From NCBI RefSeq assembly GCF_004101865.1, contig NZ_CP026118.1, positions 682,001 to 746,000 on the forward strand: a stretch of DNA of 64,000 bases, read 5' to 3'. Below the pieces are notes generated by a model. It was not told where the DNA came from. It made no database searches and saw nothing but the letters and a program-made list of their open reading frames with translations. Source of the DNA: Halobacillus litoralis (GTDB lineage: Bacteria > Bacillota > Bacilli > Bacillales > Halobacillaceae). Both the position numbers and the translations under genes were made by a program. Positions within the stretch are counted from its first letter, which is position 1, and the number at the start of each line of letters is the position of its first letter. Below, one piece after another: positions 1 through 8,609 of the stretch.

Positions 1-2375
1 AATAGGAGTGGTTCATCTGTGCCGTCTTCAGCTACAGGCCACTGCAAGGATTTGTACCCTTCCAAACGATCATACCGGACACCAGCGAATAATGGGGCAA
101 GTCCGGCAGCCTCCTCCATGATCTCAGAAGGATGGGTGTATCCCCAATCGAAGCCTGACTCTTTCGCAAGCAGCTGAAGGATTTCCCAGTCGGGTTTGGT
201 GCCTTCTAACGGCTCAAAACTCTTGTACATTCGCTGAATTCTCCGTTCAGTGTTCGTGAACGTACCCTCTTTCTCCAAGCTTGGAGAAGCAGGTAGTACG
301 ACATCCGCGTATTGAGAGGTATGTGTCAAAAACAGATCCTGGACGATGAACAAGTCCAGCTTTTCTAAGGCTGCTGTTACGTAATTGATATTCGCATCGA
401 CGATTCCGGTGTCTTCCCCCATCACATACATTGCTGAAAGGTCGTCGTTGTGTATGGATTCGATCATTTCATGGTTGTCCATGCCCGGTTCTTTCGGAAT
501 TTGGACGTCCCATGCCTTTTCGTATCTGCCACGGACTTCATCATCAGTCGTTTCCTCATATCCCGGGAAAAAGTTCGGCATGCTTCCGAAGTCGCTGCAC
601 CCTTGTACATTGTTATGACCACGGAGCGGGTAGGCCCCAGTGCCAGGCTTGCCATAATTGCCAGTGATCAGCAAAAGATTACTGATCGCTGTACTCGTAT
701 CACTGCCAAGCATATGCTGGGTCACACCCATCGCCCAGCAAATCGCCACCTTCTCTGTTTTCGCAATCTCTTGGGCCAGGGATTTCAAATCTTCTTCAGC
801 AATGCCGGTGAGATCAGATGCGTATTCCAATGTGAACGGTTCGAGACTTTCACGGTATTCATCAAAACCGTTGACCCACTCTTTCAAAAAGTCTTGATCC
901 TCCCACCCTTGATCAAGGATGTATTTCGTTACAGCTGACAACCAGACAAGATCAGTACCCGATTTCGGTTGAAAGAACCGATCGGCCCGTTTAGCCATTT
1001 CGTGTTTTCGCAAATCAAAGACGAACAATTTTTGACCGAAAAGTTTTTGAGATCGTTTAATTCTGGATGCGAGCACCGGGTGGGATTCAGCTGTGTTCGA
1101 ACCGATGGTCAGGACAAGGTTGCTTGCAGCGATATCATCGATCGTTCCTGAATCTCCGCCATACCCGACCGTTCTGAACAGTCCTTTTGTTGCCGGAGCC
1201 TGACAATAGCGGGAGCAGTTGTCAATATTATTGGTCCCAATAACTTGGCGGGCGAACTTCTGCATCAAATATGACTCTTCGTTCGTGGCTTTGGAAGAAG
1301 AGATGAAACCAAGATGATCGGCTCCTTTTTCTGCCTTGATTTCACTCATTCGCTCCACTACGAAGGAAATCGCTTCTCCCCATTCTACTTCTTCAAAATG
1401 ATCGCCACGGCGAATGAGCGGTTTAGTCAGTCGCTCTTCACTATTGACGTAATCCCAACCGAATTTCCCTTTGATACAAGTGGAAATACCGTTCGCTGGT
1501 GATTCGGCGTTCGGCTCAACCTTCAGGATTTGACGCCCCTTCGTCCAGACATCAAACGTACAGCCGACACCACAATAGGTGCAGACCGTTTTTTTCTTAT
1601 CGATCCGCTCTTCGCGCATCGACGCCTCCGTATCGGAGACCGCAAACAATGGTCCATAACCGGTCTCGACTTTTTTCGTCAATTGGATCATCGATTTCAA
1701 AATTCCTGGTTCTTGATCCGTCAAAAAGCCTGCCTCTCCTTCCATTCCTGTTTCCATCATGGCATTACAAGGACAGACAGTAGAACATTGGCCGCAATTT
1801 ACACATGAGGACTCATCGATGGGGACATCATTATCCCAAATGACCCGTGGTTCCTGGCGTTCCCAGTCGATTGTCAGTGTTTCATTCACCTGCACATCCT
1901 GGCAGACCTCCACACATCGGCCACATAGGATACACTGGTCAGGATCATAACGGTAAAACGTACCAGACTCATCTTTATCATAGCTAGTGGGCTGAAAAGG
2001 GCGGGATTGGTGCTCTAAACCGAAATCCGCCATCGTATTATGAATCTCACATGCCCCATTGTTGTAGTCGCAAACCGTACAATACAACTCGTGCTTCTCT
2101 AAAATCCGGTCCAGGGATTCTTTCTGTGCTTTATGTACATGAGGTAGTTTCGTCTGGACCTTCATTCCTGCCTTTACACTCTGGCCGCAGGCACGTACTA
2201 ACTCACCGTCTACTTGGACGATGCATGTATCACATGTTTGTATCGGTCCAAGTGATTCGTCATAACAAATTTGTGGAATCTGTTCGTCCGCCTTATTGAT
2301 CAAGTCCAATAAATTCTGATTTGGATCAGCCAAATACTCTTTTCCATTAATTGTTACTACTGTGTGTTCATTCAA
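1..2375 (-). CDS. forC: Formate dehydrogenase catalytic subunit, ForC (YjgC/YrhE) type, 3' end beyond window
   Basis: This is the molybdenum bis-MGD catalytic subunit that oxidises formate. The minus frame stays open to the window edge, so the C-terminus is missing. In order it shows an N-terminal 2Fe-2S ferredoxin-like domain, a Cys/His segment ([15 protein letters not shown]), two 4Fe-4S motifs ([22 protein letters not shown]), a fourth cluster motif (CTYCGVGC) and the molybdopterin domain. The active-site motif reads [14 protein letters not shown]: a Cys ligand followed by Gln where classical enzymes have His. This is the known signature of the Bacillus ForC enzymes that pair with ForE and reduce menaquinone. 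I chose a TTG start because AAGGAGG lies about nine bases upstream and the only nearby ATG is out of frame and stops after four codons. The start overlaps the end of fdhD by eight bases, so the two are probably translationally coupled. A forE gene would lie beyond the left edge if present. Confidence 0.93.
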   Translation of the reverse strand, partial: MNEHTVVTINGKEYLADPNQNLLDLINKADEQIPQICYDESLGPIQTCDTCIVQVDGELVRACGQSVKAGMKVQTKLPHVHKAQKESLDRILEKHELYCTVCDYNNGACEIHNTMADFGLEHQSRPFQPTSYDKDESGTFYRYDPDQCILCGRCVEVCQDVQVNETLTIDWERQEPRVIWDNDVPIDESSCVNCGQCSTVCPCNAMMETGMEGEAGFLTDQEPGILKSMIQLTKKVETGYGPLFAVSDTEASMREERIDKKKTVCTYCGVGCTFDVWTKGRQILKVEPNAESPANGISTCIKGKFGWDYVNSEERLTKPLIRRGDHFEEVEWGEAISFVVERMSEIKAEKGADHLGFISSSKATNEESYLMQKFARQVIGTNNIDNCSRYCQAPATKGLFRTVGYGGDSGTIDDIAASNLVLTIGSNTAESHPVLASRIKRSQKLFGQKLFVFDLRKHEMAKRADRFFQPKSGTDLVWLSAVTKYILDQGWEDQDFLKEWVNGFDEYRESLEPFTLEYASDLTGIAEEDLKSLAQEIAKTEKVAICWAMGVTQHMLGSDTSTAISNLLLITGNYGKPGTGAYPLRGHNNVQGCSDFGSMPNFFPGYEETTDDEVRGRYEKAWDVQIPKEPGMDNHEMIESIHNDDLSAMYVMGEDTGIVDANINYVTAALEKLDLFIVQDLFLTHTSQYADVVLPASPSLEKEGTFTNTERRIQRMYKSFEPLEGTKPDWEILQLLAKESGFDWGYTHPSEIMEEAAGLAPLFAGVRYDRLEGYKSLQWPVAEDGTDEPLL

Positions 2376-3171
2376 GCCGTTGACCTCCTTGGACAGGTGC
2401 CTGGACCCGTCTGTGATGTGTGTAGACATTCATCCTTTGTCCCCGGGTGAAACCGACAGCGGTGATGTTCAAATCCTCGGCCAACTCCAGTGCCAGATCT
2501 GTAGGAGCAGATTTTGATAACAGAAGACCAAGTCCTATTTTGGAAATCTTCAAAAGGACTTCAGATGAAATCCGCCCACTGAATAAAATCACTTTCCCTT
2601 TGCGTTTCACCTTCTCTTTCAATAGATAACCAAATAATTTATCAAGCGCGTTATGACGCCCGATATCGGCGTAAGTTTTCAACAGTCCCTCAGGCGAAGC
2701 TATAGCTGCTTGGTGTACCCCACCTGTCCGTTGGAACATCCCCGCCTCCAATTGGAAACTCTCCATCAAGTCATAACATTCCGAGGGAGTAATGGTAAAA
2801 GAGTCCATGATCGTCTTTGCTGTGGTGGCATCATTTTGAAAATAAAACGCACGACTTTTTCCACAGCATGACCCAAGCCATCTCTTTTGGACGTCTGTAC
2901 GTATCGGAATATCCTTGGAAGTTTGCGTATAAGCAAAGCCACGGTCTTCGTCTATCGTCAATCGCTCGATTTCCTCATATGTACGGATAATTCCTTCCGA
3001 TGCGAGGAAACCGATGACAAGCTCTTCTAAATTCATTGGTGTGCAGACCATTGTGGCAAATTCCTTGTCATTGACCACCACCGTCAGTGGGTATTCTGAA
3101 GCCACTTCATCATCCACTTCCTGGTGAACGTCATGATCGTAGCGTTGAATTTTCCAGGACCGGGTAGTCAT
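2368..3171 (-). CDS. fdhD: Formate dehydrogenase accessory sulfurtransferase FdhD
   Basis: FdhD moves sulfur from a cysteine desulfurase to the molybdenum cofactor, which formate dehydrogenases need for activity. The 267-residue length is normal for the family. The region [14 protein letters not shown] carries the conserved cysteine pair of the sulfur relay, although spaced as CC rather than the CxxC of E. coli FdhD. Motifs such as [17 protein letters not shown] and FSGRISSE are typical of the family. It lies directly upstream of the formate dehydrogenase gene and its stop codon overlaps that gene's TTG start, so the two form one operon. The ATG start has a GGAGG-like site just upstream. Confidence 0.95.
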   Translation of the reverse strand: MTTRSWKIQRYDHDVHQEVDDEVASEYPLTVVVNDKEFATMVCTPMNLEELVIGFLASEGIIRTYEEIERLTIDEDRGFAYTQTSKDIPIRTDVQKRWLGSCCGKSRAFYFQNDATTAKTIMDSFTITPSECYDLMESFQLEAGMFQRTGGVHQAAIASPEGLLKTYADIGRHNALDKLFGYLLKEKVKRKGKVILFSGRISSEVLLKISKIGLGLLLSKSAPTDLALELAEDLNITAVGFTRGQRMNVYTHHRRVQAPVQGGQRLE

Positions 3172-3234
3172 TCGTCCACCTCCTTAACCTATAAACAGGT
3201 TATCTTTCCTTTCCCTTTTTCCGGTCATGACAAA

Positions 3235-3263
3235 CGCCTGTCCACCAACTAGGGTGCCAGGCG
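3235..3263 (-). terminator. Possible terminator between chemoreceptor and fdhD
   Basis: On the minus strand a CGCCTG/CAGGCG stem is followed by a weak TTTGTC tail. It lies between the end of the chemoreceptor gene and the start of fdhD. The T tract is poor, so this is only a candidate. Confidence 0.35.
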
Positions 3264-3272
3264 CATACTGGT

Positions 3273-5354
3273 TTAACCAGCCTTTTGATCATAAGGTGTT
3301 TCTACTTCCTCTATTTTTACAACTTCTCTTTCTTCGTCTTCAGTTCCTTCCTCTACATCGAATTTTTCTAATTCTTCTTCCATACCTGTTGCGACTTGTT
3401 CTAAATCCTCTGCCAGCATATTCAACTGCTCCATTGCCGCATTACTTTCCTGGACAGAAGCGGAAACTTCTTCAGAAGCCGCAGCCGTCTGCTCAGTGAT
3501 CGTGCTGATTTCATCAATCGTTCCGACTAGATTATCTTTTTTCGTACTCATCGATTTCATGGAACGGATGATTTCATTGATTGCCGTCACACTCTCAGAT
3601 ACATGCTGGAAGACATCATCGAAAGATTCTTCGGTTTCATTGACCGACTGCTCCTGGTCTTTCACCACTCGCCCCGTATCTTCAATCAATTGCACAATCT
3701 GTTCCGTACGGTTTTGCATTTGATCGATCATTTCAGAGACATCTTTCAGGGCATCCTCTGATTGCTCGGCAAGCTTGCGTACTTCTTCAGCAACGACTGC
3801 GAAACCTTTGCCTGCTTCGCCTGCTCTAGCAGCTTCAATGGCTGCATTCAGTGCAAGCAAATTGGTTTGCCCGGCAATATTAGATATGGTACTGACGACT
3901 TGATTGATATTTTCAGAGCTTGTTTGCAAGTCTTCAATCGAGTCTTTCATTTCATTTGTCATATGATTCGTTTCTGTTGAATGTTTGCGCAAGGTGGATA
4001 CAATTTGTTTAGCCTCTTCTGAGCGATTCGCCAAATGATCAGATTTTTGTTTTAATTGCTCACTCTGTGAAACGACACCGTTGATCGTATCAGACAGCGC
4101 TTTAGAAGATTCCACACTCTCATCCATCCGCTCTGTTTGATGCTGAGCACCCGTCGCGATTTCCTGGATCGCCCTGGAAATTTCATTGGAAGCGGCTGTA
4201 TTTTGCTCGGCATTCGCCAGCATATTTTCCGCCGAATCACTTACAAGGCCAGAGGAAGATTTCACTTTTTTCAACAACGATTGAATCGAATCGGTCATAT
4301 GTTGAAAGTCGTTGGAAAGATCACCGATTTCATCCGAACGGTCCATTTTGGCATGAATGGAAAAGTTCCCTTGTCCTGCCTTGCTCATTAACTGCTGCAA
4401 TTGCTTAATCGGTTTAGTAAGATGACGCGTCAGCATGACAGCAATTAGCAAGGATATTAAAATGACGACAATCAATACAATGACGATGGGCAGAAGGATC
4501 TGACTTGCCTGCTGTTGAAAGTCAGAGACGTTGACAATCCCCATCATCTTCCATCCAGTCTGCGGGTTTGTAGCAAATGCGGCTACTTTTTTCTCCCCGT
4601 CCTCAGTGAACTCATAAGATCCTTGTTCACTAGAAGCAATGGCCGAATAATACGGAGTTCCTTCAGCACTTTCACCAATCATATCCTTGTTTGGATGGAC
4701 CAAGAAGACACCTGTATCACTGACCATCACGCTGTGGCCGGTTTCACCGATCTTCACATCATCAACCATCTCGAACAATGTCGTCACAGTGAAATCGATG
4801 GAAAAGACACCAGACACATCTCCTCCGCTCTCAATCGCACGAGCGGCGCTTACGACAGTGTCCCCAGAGGCTGCATCTACATATGGCTCCGTCCAAATGA
4901 CTTCCCCGAGGTTTTCCAAAGACTTTTCATACCATAGTCTAGTCGTGGGATCGTAATCATCAGGAAGCTCCGTTTTCGGATAAATAAGCATGTCCTTCGT
5001 CGACTGCTCTCCCATGTAAATATTTAAAATCGATGGATTCGATGCTCTCGTTTGCTCAAATTGATTGAAAATCTCCTCTTGATTACTCGACGGATCAGCT
5101 AATAGCGGATTTTCCGCATAGCGATCGACGTTATGACTGATCGTATTGAACATCGTATCAAACGAATCACTCATTGAACCCATTTGACGTTCGATATTTT
5201 CTGTCATCGTTTCCGTTGTATTATTCAAGCTGAACCAATAGCTTGTGGAAGCGACCACCACACCTGTCAATAAGATCAAAAATAAAAATGGAAATAAGAA
5301 CTGGCGCTGGATACGCTTTGTGAAAAAACGGTTCACACTCCTGAAAAACTTCAT
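3273..5354 (-). CDS. Methyl-accepting chemotaxis protein with Cache-type sensor
   Basis: This 693-residue membrane chemoreceptor senses an external ligand and signals to CheA/CheW. An N-terminal membrane helix lies at about residues 20-42. It is followed by an extracellular region of about 240 residues resembling a double Cache domain ([26 protein letters not shown]). A second helix lies near residues 287-310 ([20 protein letters not shown]), then a HAMP linker and the cytoplasmic signalling coiled coil. The hairpin tip includes [20 protein letters not shown]. The C-terminus is acidic ([10 protein letters not shown]) with no receptor-docking pentapeptide. The start ATG follows AGGGGGATATCAA. 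The gene stands alone, flanked by fdhD and a broken transporter gene. The ligand cannot be read from the sequence. Confidence 0.95.
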   Translation of the reverse strand: MKFFRSVNRFFTKRIQRQFLFPFLFLILLTGVVVASTSYWFSLNNTTETMTENIERQMGSMSDSFDTMFNTISHNVDRYAENPLLADPSSNQEEIFNQFEQTRASNPSILNIYMGEQSTKDMLIYPKTELPDDYDPTTRLWYEKSLENLGEVIWTEPYVDAASGDTVVSAARAIESGGDVSGVFSIDFTVTTLFEMVDDVKIGETGHSVMVSDTGVFLVHPNKDMIGESAEGTPYYSAIASSEQGSYEFTEDGEKKVAAFATNPQTGWKMMGIVNVSDFQQQASQILLPIVIVLIVVILISLLIAVMLTRHLTKPIKQLQQLMSKAGQGNFSIHAKMDRSDEIGDLSNDFQHMTDSIQSLLKKVKSSSGLVSDSAENMLANAEQNTAASNEISRAIQEIATGAQHQTERMDESVESSKALSDTINGVVSQSEQLKQKSDHLANRSEEAKQIVSTLRKHSTETNHMTNEMKDSIEDLQTSSENINQVVSTISNIAGQTNLLALNAAIEAARAGEAGKGFAVVAEEVRKLAEQSEDALKDVSEMIDQMQNRTEQIVQLIEDTGRVVKDQEQSVNETEESFDDVFQHVSESVTAINEIIRSMKSMSTKKDNLVGTIDEISTITEQTAAASEEVSASVQESNAAMEQLNMLAEDLEQVATGMEEELEKFDVEEGTEDEEREVVKIEEVETPYDQKAG

Positions 5355-5409
5355 TTGATATCCCCCTATGTTTTCTATCTATCTATTATTTCGGAGATAA
5401 TTCAGAATA

Positions 5410-5756
5410 TTAAATATCTTGGTGGATTTTTTTAAAAGAAATATAGACAAAGGAGAGGATACTCCCTGATATCCCCAAGCTTCCACCTAAAAAACCAAGT
5501 GTGCGTTCCCCTATGTGATCAAGCAAGTATCCAGCAGCAACCATCCTCAAACCGAGTTGAATATTCACCAGTGACTCGGCCCAGCCAAAGGACAGCAAAT
5601 AAGGAACGACACGTACACCCGAAGCAGCTCGACCGCAGGACCTGCTCCTGTCAGCTGAAGAATGAGTGTTAGTACAGCAACTTGACTGAAACGATCTCCC
5701 ACTCCATTAGCAATCCCTGAATAAAACAAATACCGATAAGGATGACGGTGAATCAT
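5410..5756 (-). pseudogene. Remnant of an MFS transporter gene
   Basis: Two short frames carry pieces of a major facilitator transporter. The 5' piece begins MIHRHPYRYLFYSGIANG with GVGDRFSQVAVLTL, a typical first helix, and has a good AGGAGGG site seven bases before ATG at 5756. After about 60 codons the frame breaks, and a second frame gives GYLLDHIGERTLGFLGGSLG, typical of a late helix. The whole remnant is under 120 codons against about 400 for an intact transporter, so most of the gene is deleted as well as frameshifted. It sits next to an ArsR-type regulator that probably controlled it, and the operator upstream is intact. Confidence 0.75.
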
Positions 5757-5775
5757 ATCATACCCTCCTCTTTTC

Positions 5776-5795
5776 AATTAGATGCACATCTAATT
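5776..5795. promoter_or_regulatory. Palindromic operator upstream of the broken MFS gene
   Basis: AATTAGATG and CATCTAATT form a perfect inverted repeat around a two-base centre, about 20 bases before the MFS start codon. The same core, ATCTAATTAGAT, is found just upstream of the neighbouring ArsR-type regulator gene. This fits one regulator binding both sites. Confidence 0.6.
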
Positions 5796-5805
5796 AGTTG
5801 TCCGA

Positions 5806-5830
5806 GAAAAAAGGGCAGCCAAAGCCGCCC
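5806..5830 (-). terminator. Intrinsic terminator of the ArsR-type gene
   Basis: On the minus strand GGGCGGC-TTTG-GCTGCCC is followed by TTTTTT. It lies about 130 bases downstream of the regulator gene. Confidence 0.75.
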
Positions 5831-5962
5831 TCCATAACCTACTTTTATTAAACATGGCAGTCGATGATCACGAATCGCTTTTTCATGGGCTTATTTTCAG
5901 AGTAAAAGCTTTTACAACGCGCAGCCTATCTGCACGTGAAAACCAGACGCACCTCTGATAGG

Positions 5963-6553
5963 TCATCGCTTCACGACCATCGGCCACATTTCTACGGGAT
6001 TCAATTCGTATCGATTATTTTCTCGATACATGAACTGCTGCATCACCCATTCGCGTCTGACCGTCGCAAAATCGTCAAAAAATGTTTGAATGTATTCATT
6101 CACTTCCTTTTCATCATACGTTTTTCCTTGTTCAAACCATTGGACAAAATAGGATAGAATGACAAGCTTCTTCTTCAATTGTCTTGGCATCTGTTTCAAT
6201 CGGCCCTCTACAGACACGAAATTTTGAATGATTTTCACCTGATCTTTCTCCTCCATGTACAGTTCTTCTGCTTTCATCGAACTTTCATCTCCAATCCTCA
6301 AGATGGCAGTAGTCATCGATTCCAGTCTCCGCTCATCTAAGTAAAAATAAATCGTATTTTTGTCCCTCCGTGAATAGACCATCCCTGTCTCTTTAAGTTT
6401 TTTCAAATGATGAGTGATTGTGGGAGGTCGTAAACCCAACTTACCTGCGATTGCCTGTCCGTGAAGCGGTCCTTGTCTTAGCAGCGCGATAATGCGCAGC
6501 CGTGTTGTATCACCGACAGCTTTATGGAACTTGACCATTTTTTCTAACTGCAT
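5963..6553 (-). CDS. ArsR-family winged-helix transcriptional regulator
   Basis: This 196-residue DNA-binding protein has an N-terminal winged helix of ArsR type at about residues 8-75: TTRLRIIALLRQGPLHGQAI, then PPTITHHLKKLKETGMV as recognition helix and wing start, then RRDKNTIYFYLDE. The C-terminal half resembles the DUF2087 type of extension (LKQMPRQLKKKLVILSYFVQ, KEVNEYIQTFFDDFATVRR). No metal-binding cysteine motif is visible, so the signal is probably not a thiol-bound metal. It lies upstream of the remnant MFS gene in the same direction. Both genes share a palindromic TAATTAGAT element at their 5' ends, so I infer autoregulation and control of the lost transporter. Confidence 0.85.
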   Translation of the reverse strand: MQLEKMVKFHKAVGDTTRLRIIALLRQGPLHGQAIAGKLGLRPPTITHHLKKLKETGMVYSRRDKNTIYFYLDERRLESMTTAILRIGDESSMKAEELYMEEKDQVKIIQNFVSVEGRLKQMPRQLKKKLVILSYFVQWFEQGKTYDEKEVNEYIQTFFDDFATVRREWVMQQFMYRENNRYELNPVEMWPMVVKR

Positions 6554-6564
6554 GATCCACCACC

Positions 6565-6605
6565 TAATTAGTCATTTATCTAATTAGATATTAATCCAAC
6601 TAGAT
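6565..6605. promoter_or_regulatory. Operator region upstream of the ArsR-type gene
   Basis: The perfect 12-base palindrome ATCTAATTAGAT lies at 6578-6589, with half-sites TAATTAG at 6565 and AACTAGAT at 6598. The core matches the palindrome at 5776-5795 upstream of the MFS remnant. It is probably an autoregulatory site. Confidence 0.6.
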
Positions 6606-6710
6606 AGTTATGTCAATGCTATTCCTTTTTTGAAACCTAAACCGTCACCTATGCCCTGCATTTTTTCTTCATAATAGGTATTCAGGAAAACCCAGATGGT
6701 TTATCGGCTT

Positions 6711-6738
6711 AAAAAAACCGCATCCACTATGGATACGG
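6711..6738 (-). terminator. Terminator of the DUF1028 gene
   Basis: On the minus strand CCGTATCC and GGATGCGG pair around a short loop, followed by seven T residues. It sits directly after the DUF1028 stop codon. Confidence 0.85.
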
Positions 6739-6744
6739 CTGATT

Positions 6745-7617
6745 TTACGTTTGTTTTTTCATAAACTCATATACCTTTAAATCAATATACCCACGCTTCT
6801 GCTCACGTCCTTCAAAATTTTCCGTATGCAAATACGTTGTCAAAGCTTCGTGAAACTCATCATCCGAAACTTCGCCTTTTGAAAGATATTGAAAATGTTG
6901 AAGACGGTTGGCAACCTCTTCCTTCAGTTCTTCATTTATTTCCACGACATCCGAGTCCTCAGAGGCTCCGAAATATAATTGTTGAAGCTGGTAAATCCGG
7001 TCCAGCTCTTCAATCGGTTCAGGGTGGTCGTCAACGCGAAGATCGACAGCCACATCACTGAGACCTCCGTATCCTGCCTGGTCTTTGACTACCAATAATG
7101 CAGCCGACTGTTTGCCACGACTATCTCCGCCTGCATTTTGTGCGGCTTTGATCGCTGCTAGAAGACGATCAGCCAGTGAGCCTTGTGCTTTTTCAAATGT
7201 TTCACCCATAGCCGTGACAGTTTCTTTATTCACTAGAATATTCCCCTGGGCTGCATAGTTCGTGCCCGCTTTCCCCCCAGCCCAGTCGTAACAATTTTCA
7301 CCCGTAAAACTGGCAGAGCGACCTTTGCTATCAATAATACCTACTTGGCGGTCCTCTGAATGAGGATCTTTTGATGTAAGCCTTTCAACGACTTCAGATG
7401 CGGACAGCCCTTGCTCAAGCAATCCAAGACCTTCAGGACCATAGGCTGGGTTAGCGAAAGCTTGCGTAGCTACTGCGCCTACTCCTGCTTTTGCCCATGG
7501 GACAACAGCCCCTACCCCAAGGAATTTAGATTGGACAGCAACACCCCACTCTCCTGTTGCCGGATCATGGGCGACGATTGAGAATGTAGCTATAATATCA
7601 GAACGTTTTTGTTTCAT
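6745..7617 (-). CDS. DUF1028 family protein (Ntn-hydrolase-like)
   Basis: This 290-residue protein belongs to DUF1028, whose members have an Ntn-hydrolase-like fold but no firmly known substrate. The family signature runs from the N-terminus: ATFSIVAHDPATGEWGVAVQ, KFLGVGAVVPWAKAGVGAVA, QAFANPAYGPEGL and, further on, GRSASFTGENCYDWAG and YAAQGNILVN. The last 70 residues (LQQLYFGASEDSDVVEINEE) form an added peptidoglycan-binding-like or regulatory tail that I do not recognise with confidence. The ATG follows GGAGGGAAGAAA. It is a single gene closed by its own terminator. Confidence 0.85.
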   Translation of the reverse strand: MKQKRSDIIATFSIVAHDPATGEWGVAVQSKFLGVGAVVPWAKAGVGAVATQAFANPAYGPEGLGLLEQGLSASEVVERLTSKDPHSEDRQVGIIDSKGRSASFTGENCYDWAGGKAGTNYAAQGNILVNKETVTAMGETFEKAQGSLADRLLAAIKAAQNAGGDSRGKQSAALLVVKDQAGYGGLSDVAVDLRVDDHPEPIEELDRIYQLQQLYFGASEDSDVVEINEELKEEVANRLQHFQYLSKGEVSDDEFHEALTTYLHTENFEGREQKRGYIDLKVYEFMKKQT

Positions 7618-7693
7618 TTTCTTCCCTCCATATCTTTAAATTTTCGATACACCACTCTGAAATCCTCCAAAAGTATCAAAAAGTGGTCGATAA

Positions 7694-7718
7694 GTTTCTT
7701 TGAAAATAAAACGGGAAT
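7694..7718 (+). promoter_or_regulatory. Candidate sigma-B promoter of the YflT-like gene
   Basis: GTTTCT and GGGAAT are separated by 13 bases, close to the sigma-B consensus GTTTAA-N13-15-GGGWAT. The -10 element ends 36 bases before the start codon. YflT in B. subtilis is a general stress protein of the sigma-B regulon, so the match makes biological sense. Confidence 0.6.
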
Positions 7719-7754
7719 GCACCATAGTAACTTCATATAAAGGAGAGATTACTA

Positions 7755-8102
7755 ATGAAACCATTGATTCGCGAATATACAAATGACGAAATTTTGATGA
7801 AAGACATCAAATCATTAAAGGATAAAGGTATCGATAATAAAGAGATTTACATCCTCTCGCATGATGATGACCGTACAGATCGGATTGCTAAAAATGTCAA
7901 CGCCAATACGATTGGACTCTCTGAACAGGATTTAACAAATGTGCTCAGCAATATTTTCAATAAGCAAGGCGATGAGCTCCGTATTAAGTTACAGGAAATG
8001 GGCTTTTCCCAAAAGGAAGCAGAAGAATACGAAGAAGACATGGATGAAGGGAAAGTCCTCTTGATCGTGACGAACCCGGAAAAAGCGGAATCTCTTATCT
8101 AA
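7755..8102 (+). CDS. yflT: General stress protein, YflT/GsP17M-like
   Basis: This 115-residue soluble acidic protein matches the YflT family of heat- and salt-induced stress proteins. The N-terminal KPLIREYTNDEILMKDIKSL and KEIYILSHDDDRTDRIA are characteristic, as is the C-terminal block EDMDEGKVLLIVTNPE. The molecular role of the family is not established. The ATG is preceded by AAAGGAGAGATTACTA. A sigma-B-like promoter lies upstream and a strong hairpin repeat lies about 145-205 bases downstream. Confidence 0.85.
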   Translation: MKPLIREYTNDEILMKDIKSLKDKGIDNKEIYILSHDDDRTDRIAKNVNANTIGLSEQDLTNVLSNIFNKQGDELRIKLQEMGFSQKEAEEYEEDMDEGKVLLIVTNPEKAESLI

Positions 8103-8246
8103 GAGTTCAATGAATGAACATCCTAATAAATAAAGTTGCTGCTTTTTTGTCCATTCAAAACCCACTAAAAAAGCAAATTGGTGAACCCTGGAAGCTTAAA
8201 AAAGCCCACAGCTATAACATGAGGCTACTGAAGAACTGCAACTATC

Positions 8247-8306
8247 TGAGTTATGCATCAACAAAAAAGCCGAGTTGGACGATTTACCGTTCAACTCGGC
8301 TTTTTT
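8247..8306. repeat. Family 1 hairpin repeat (GCCGAGTTGGACGAT), copy 1
   Basis: A conserved leader TGAGTTATGCATCAA precedes a hairpin with arms AAAAAAGCCGAGTT and AACTCGGCTTTTTT. The same leader and hairpin recur at 53577-53640 and, reversed, at 60503-60575. The run of T after the stem makes it a likely terminator for the upstream stress gene. Confidence 0.8.
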
Positions 8307-8392
8307 ATTTCGATGAGACATTCGTGCTCTTACTCCTCCATGAACTTTAGTATTCGTAGACGATGAATATCGCCACCGGACCTTGTACACGC

Positions 8393-8577
8393 AGAGTGAT
8401 TTTCTTTGATATATCAAAGAAAATCACTCTTTTTAGATGAACCTCTGTTGATTCCACGATAAGCGCTCGGTGGTGACACCTGCGGGAACAGCCTCAGCAA
8501 AAATCCACCGACAAGCGATTCGTGAGAAGCAACAAAAAACTTTAACAGCACCTCTATATTTTAAAAGGTTTTTCAAA
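8393..8577. repeat. Family 3 long palindromic repeat, copy A (internally shortened)
   Basis: The copy starts with a perfect 38-base palindrome (AGAGTGATTTTCTTTGATA and its complement, 8393-8430) followed by TTTTT. Then comes the shared body GTTGATTCCACGA, GGTGGTGACACCTGCGGGAA, CCACCGACAAGCGATTCGTG and AACAGCACCTCT. Compared with copies B, D and E it lacks about 65 central bases, including the ACTTGGTCAAG hairpin. It fills most of the gap between yflT and the phospholipase-D-like gene; no gene is seen there. Confidence 0.75.
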
Positions 8578-8609
8578 GGTCTCATATAAAATCTGCGAGC
8601 TTTTTTCAA

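Noticed and set aside
1314..2299. Several plus-strand frames of 60-95 codons
   Set aside because: They are antisense to the formate dehydrogenase gene, whose full domain series is visible on the minus strand.
8114..8350. 78-codon plus-strand frame after the yflT-like gene
   Set aside because: Most of it is the family 1 hairpin repeat; no ribosome binding site and no protein-like composition.
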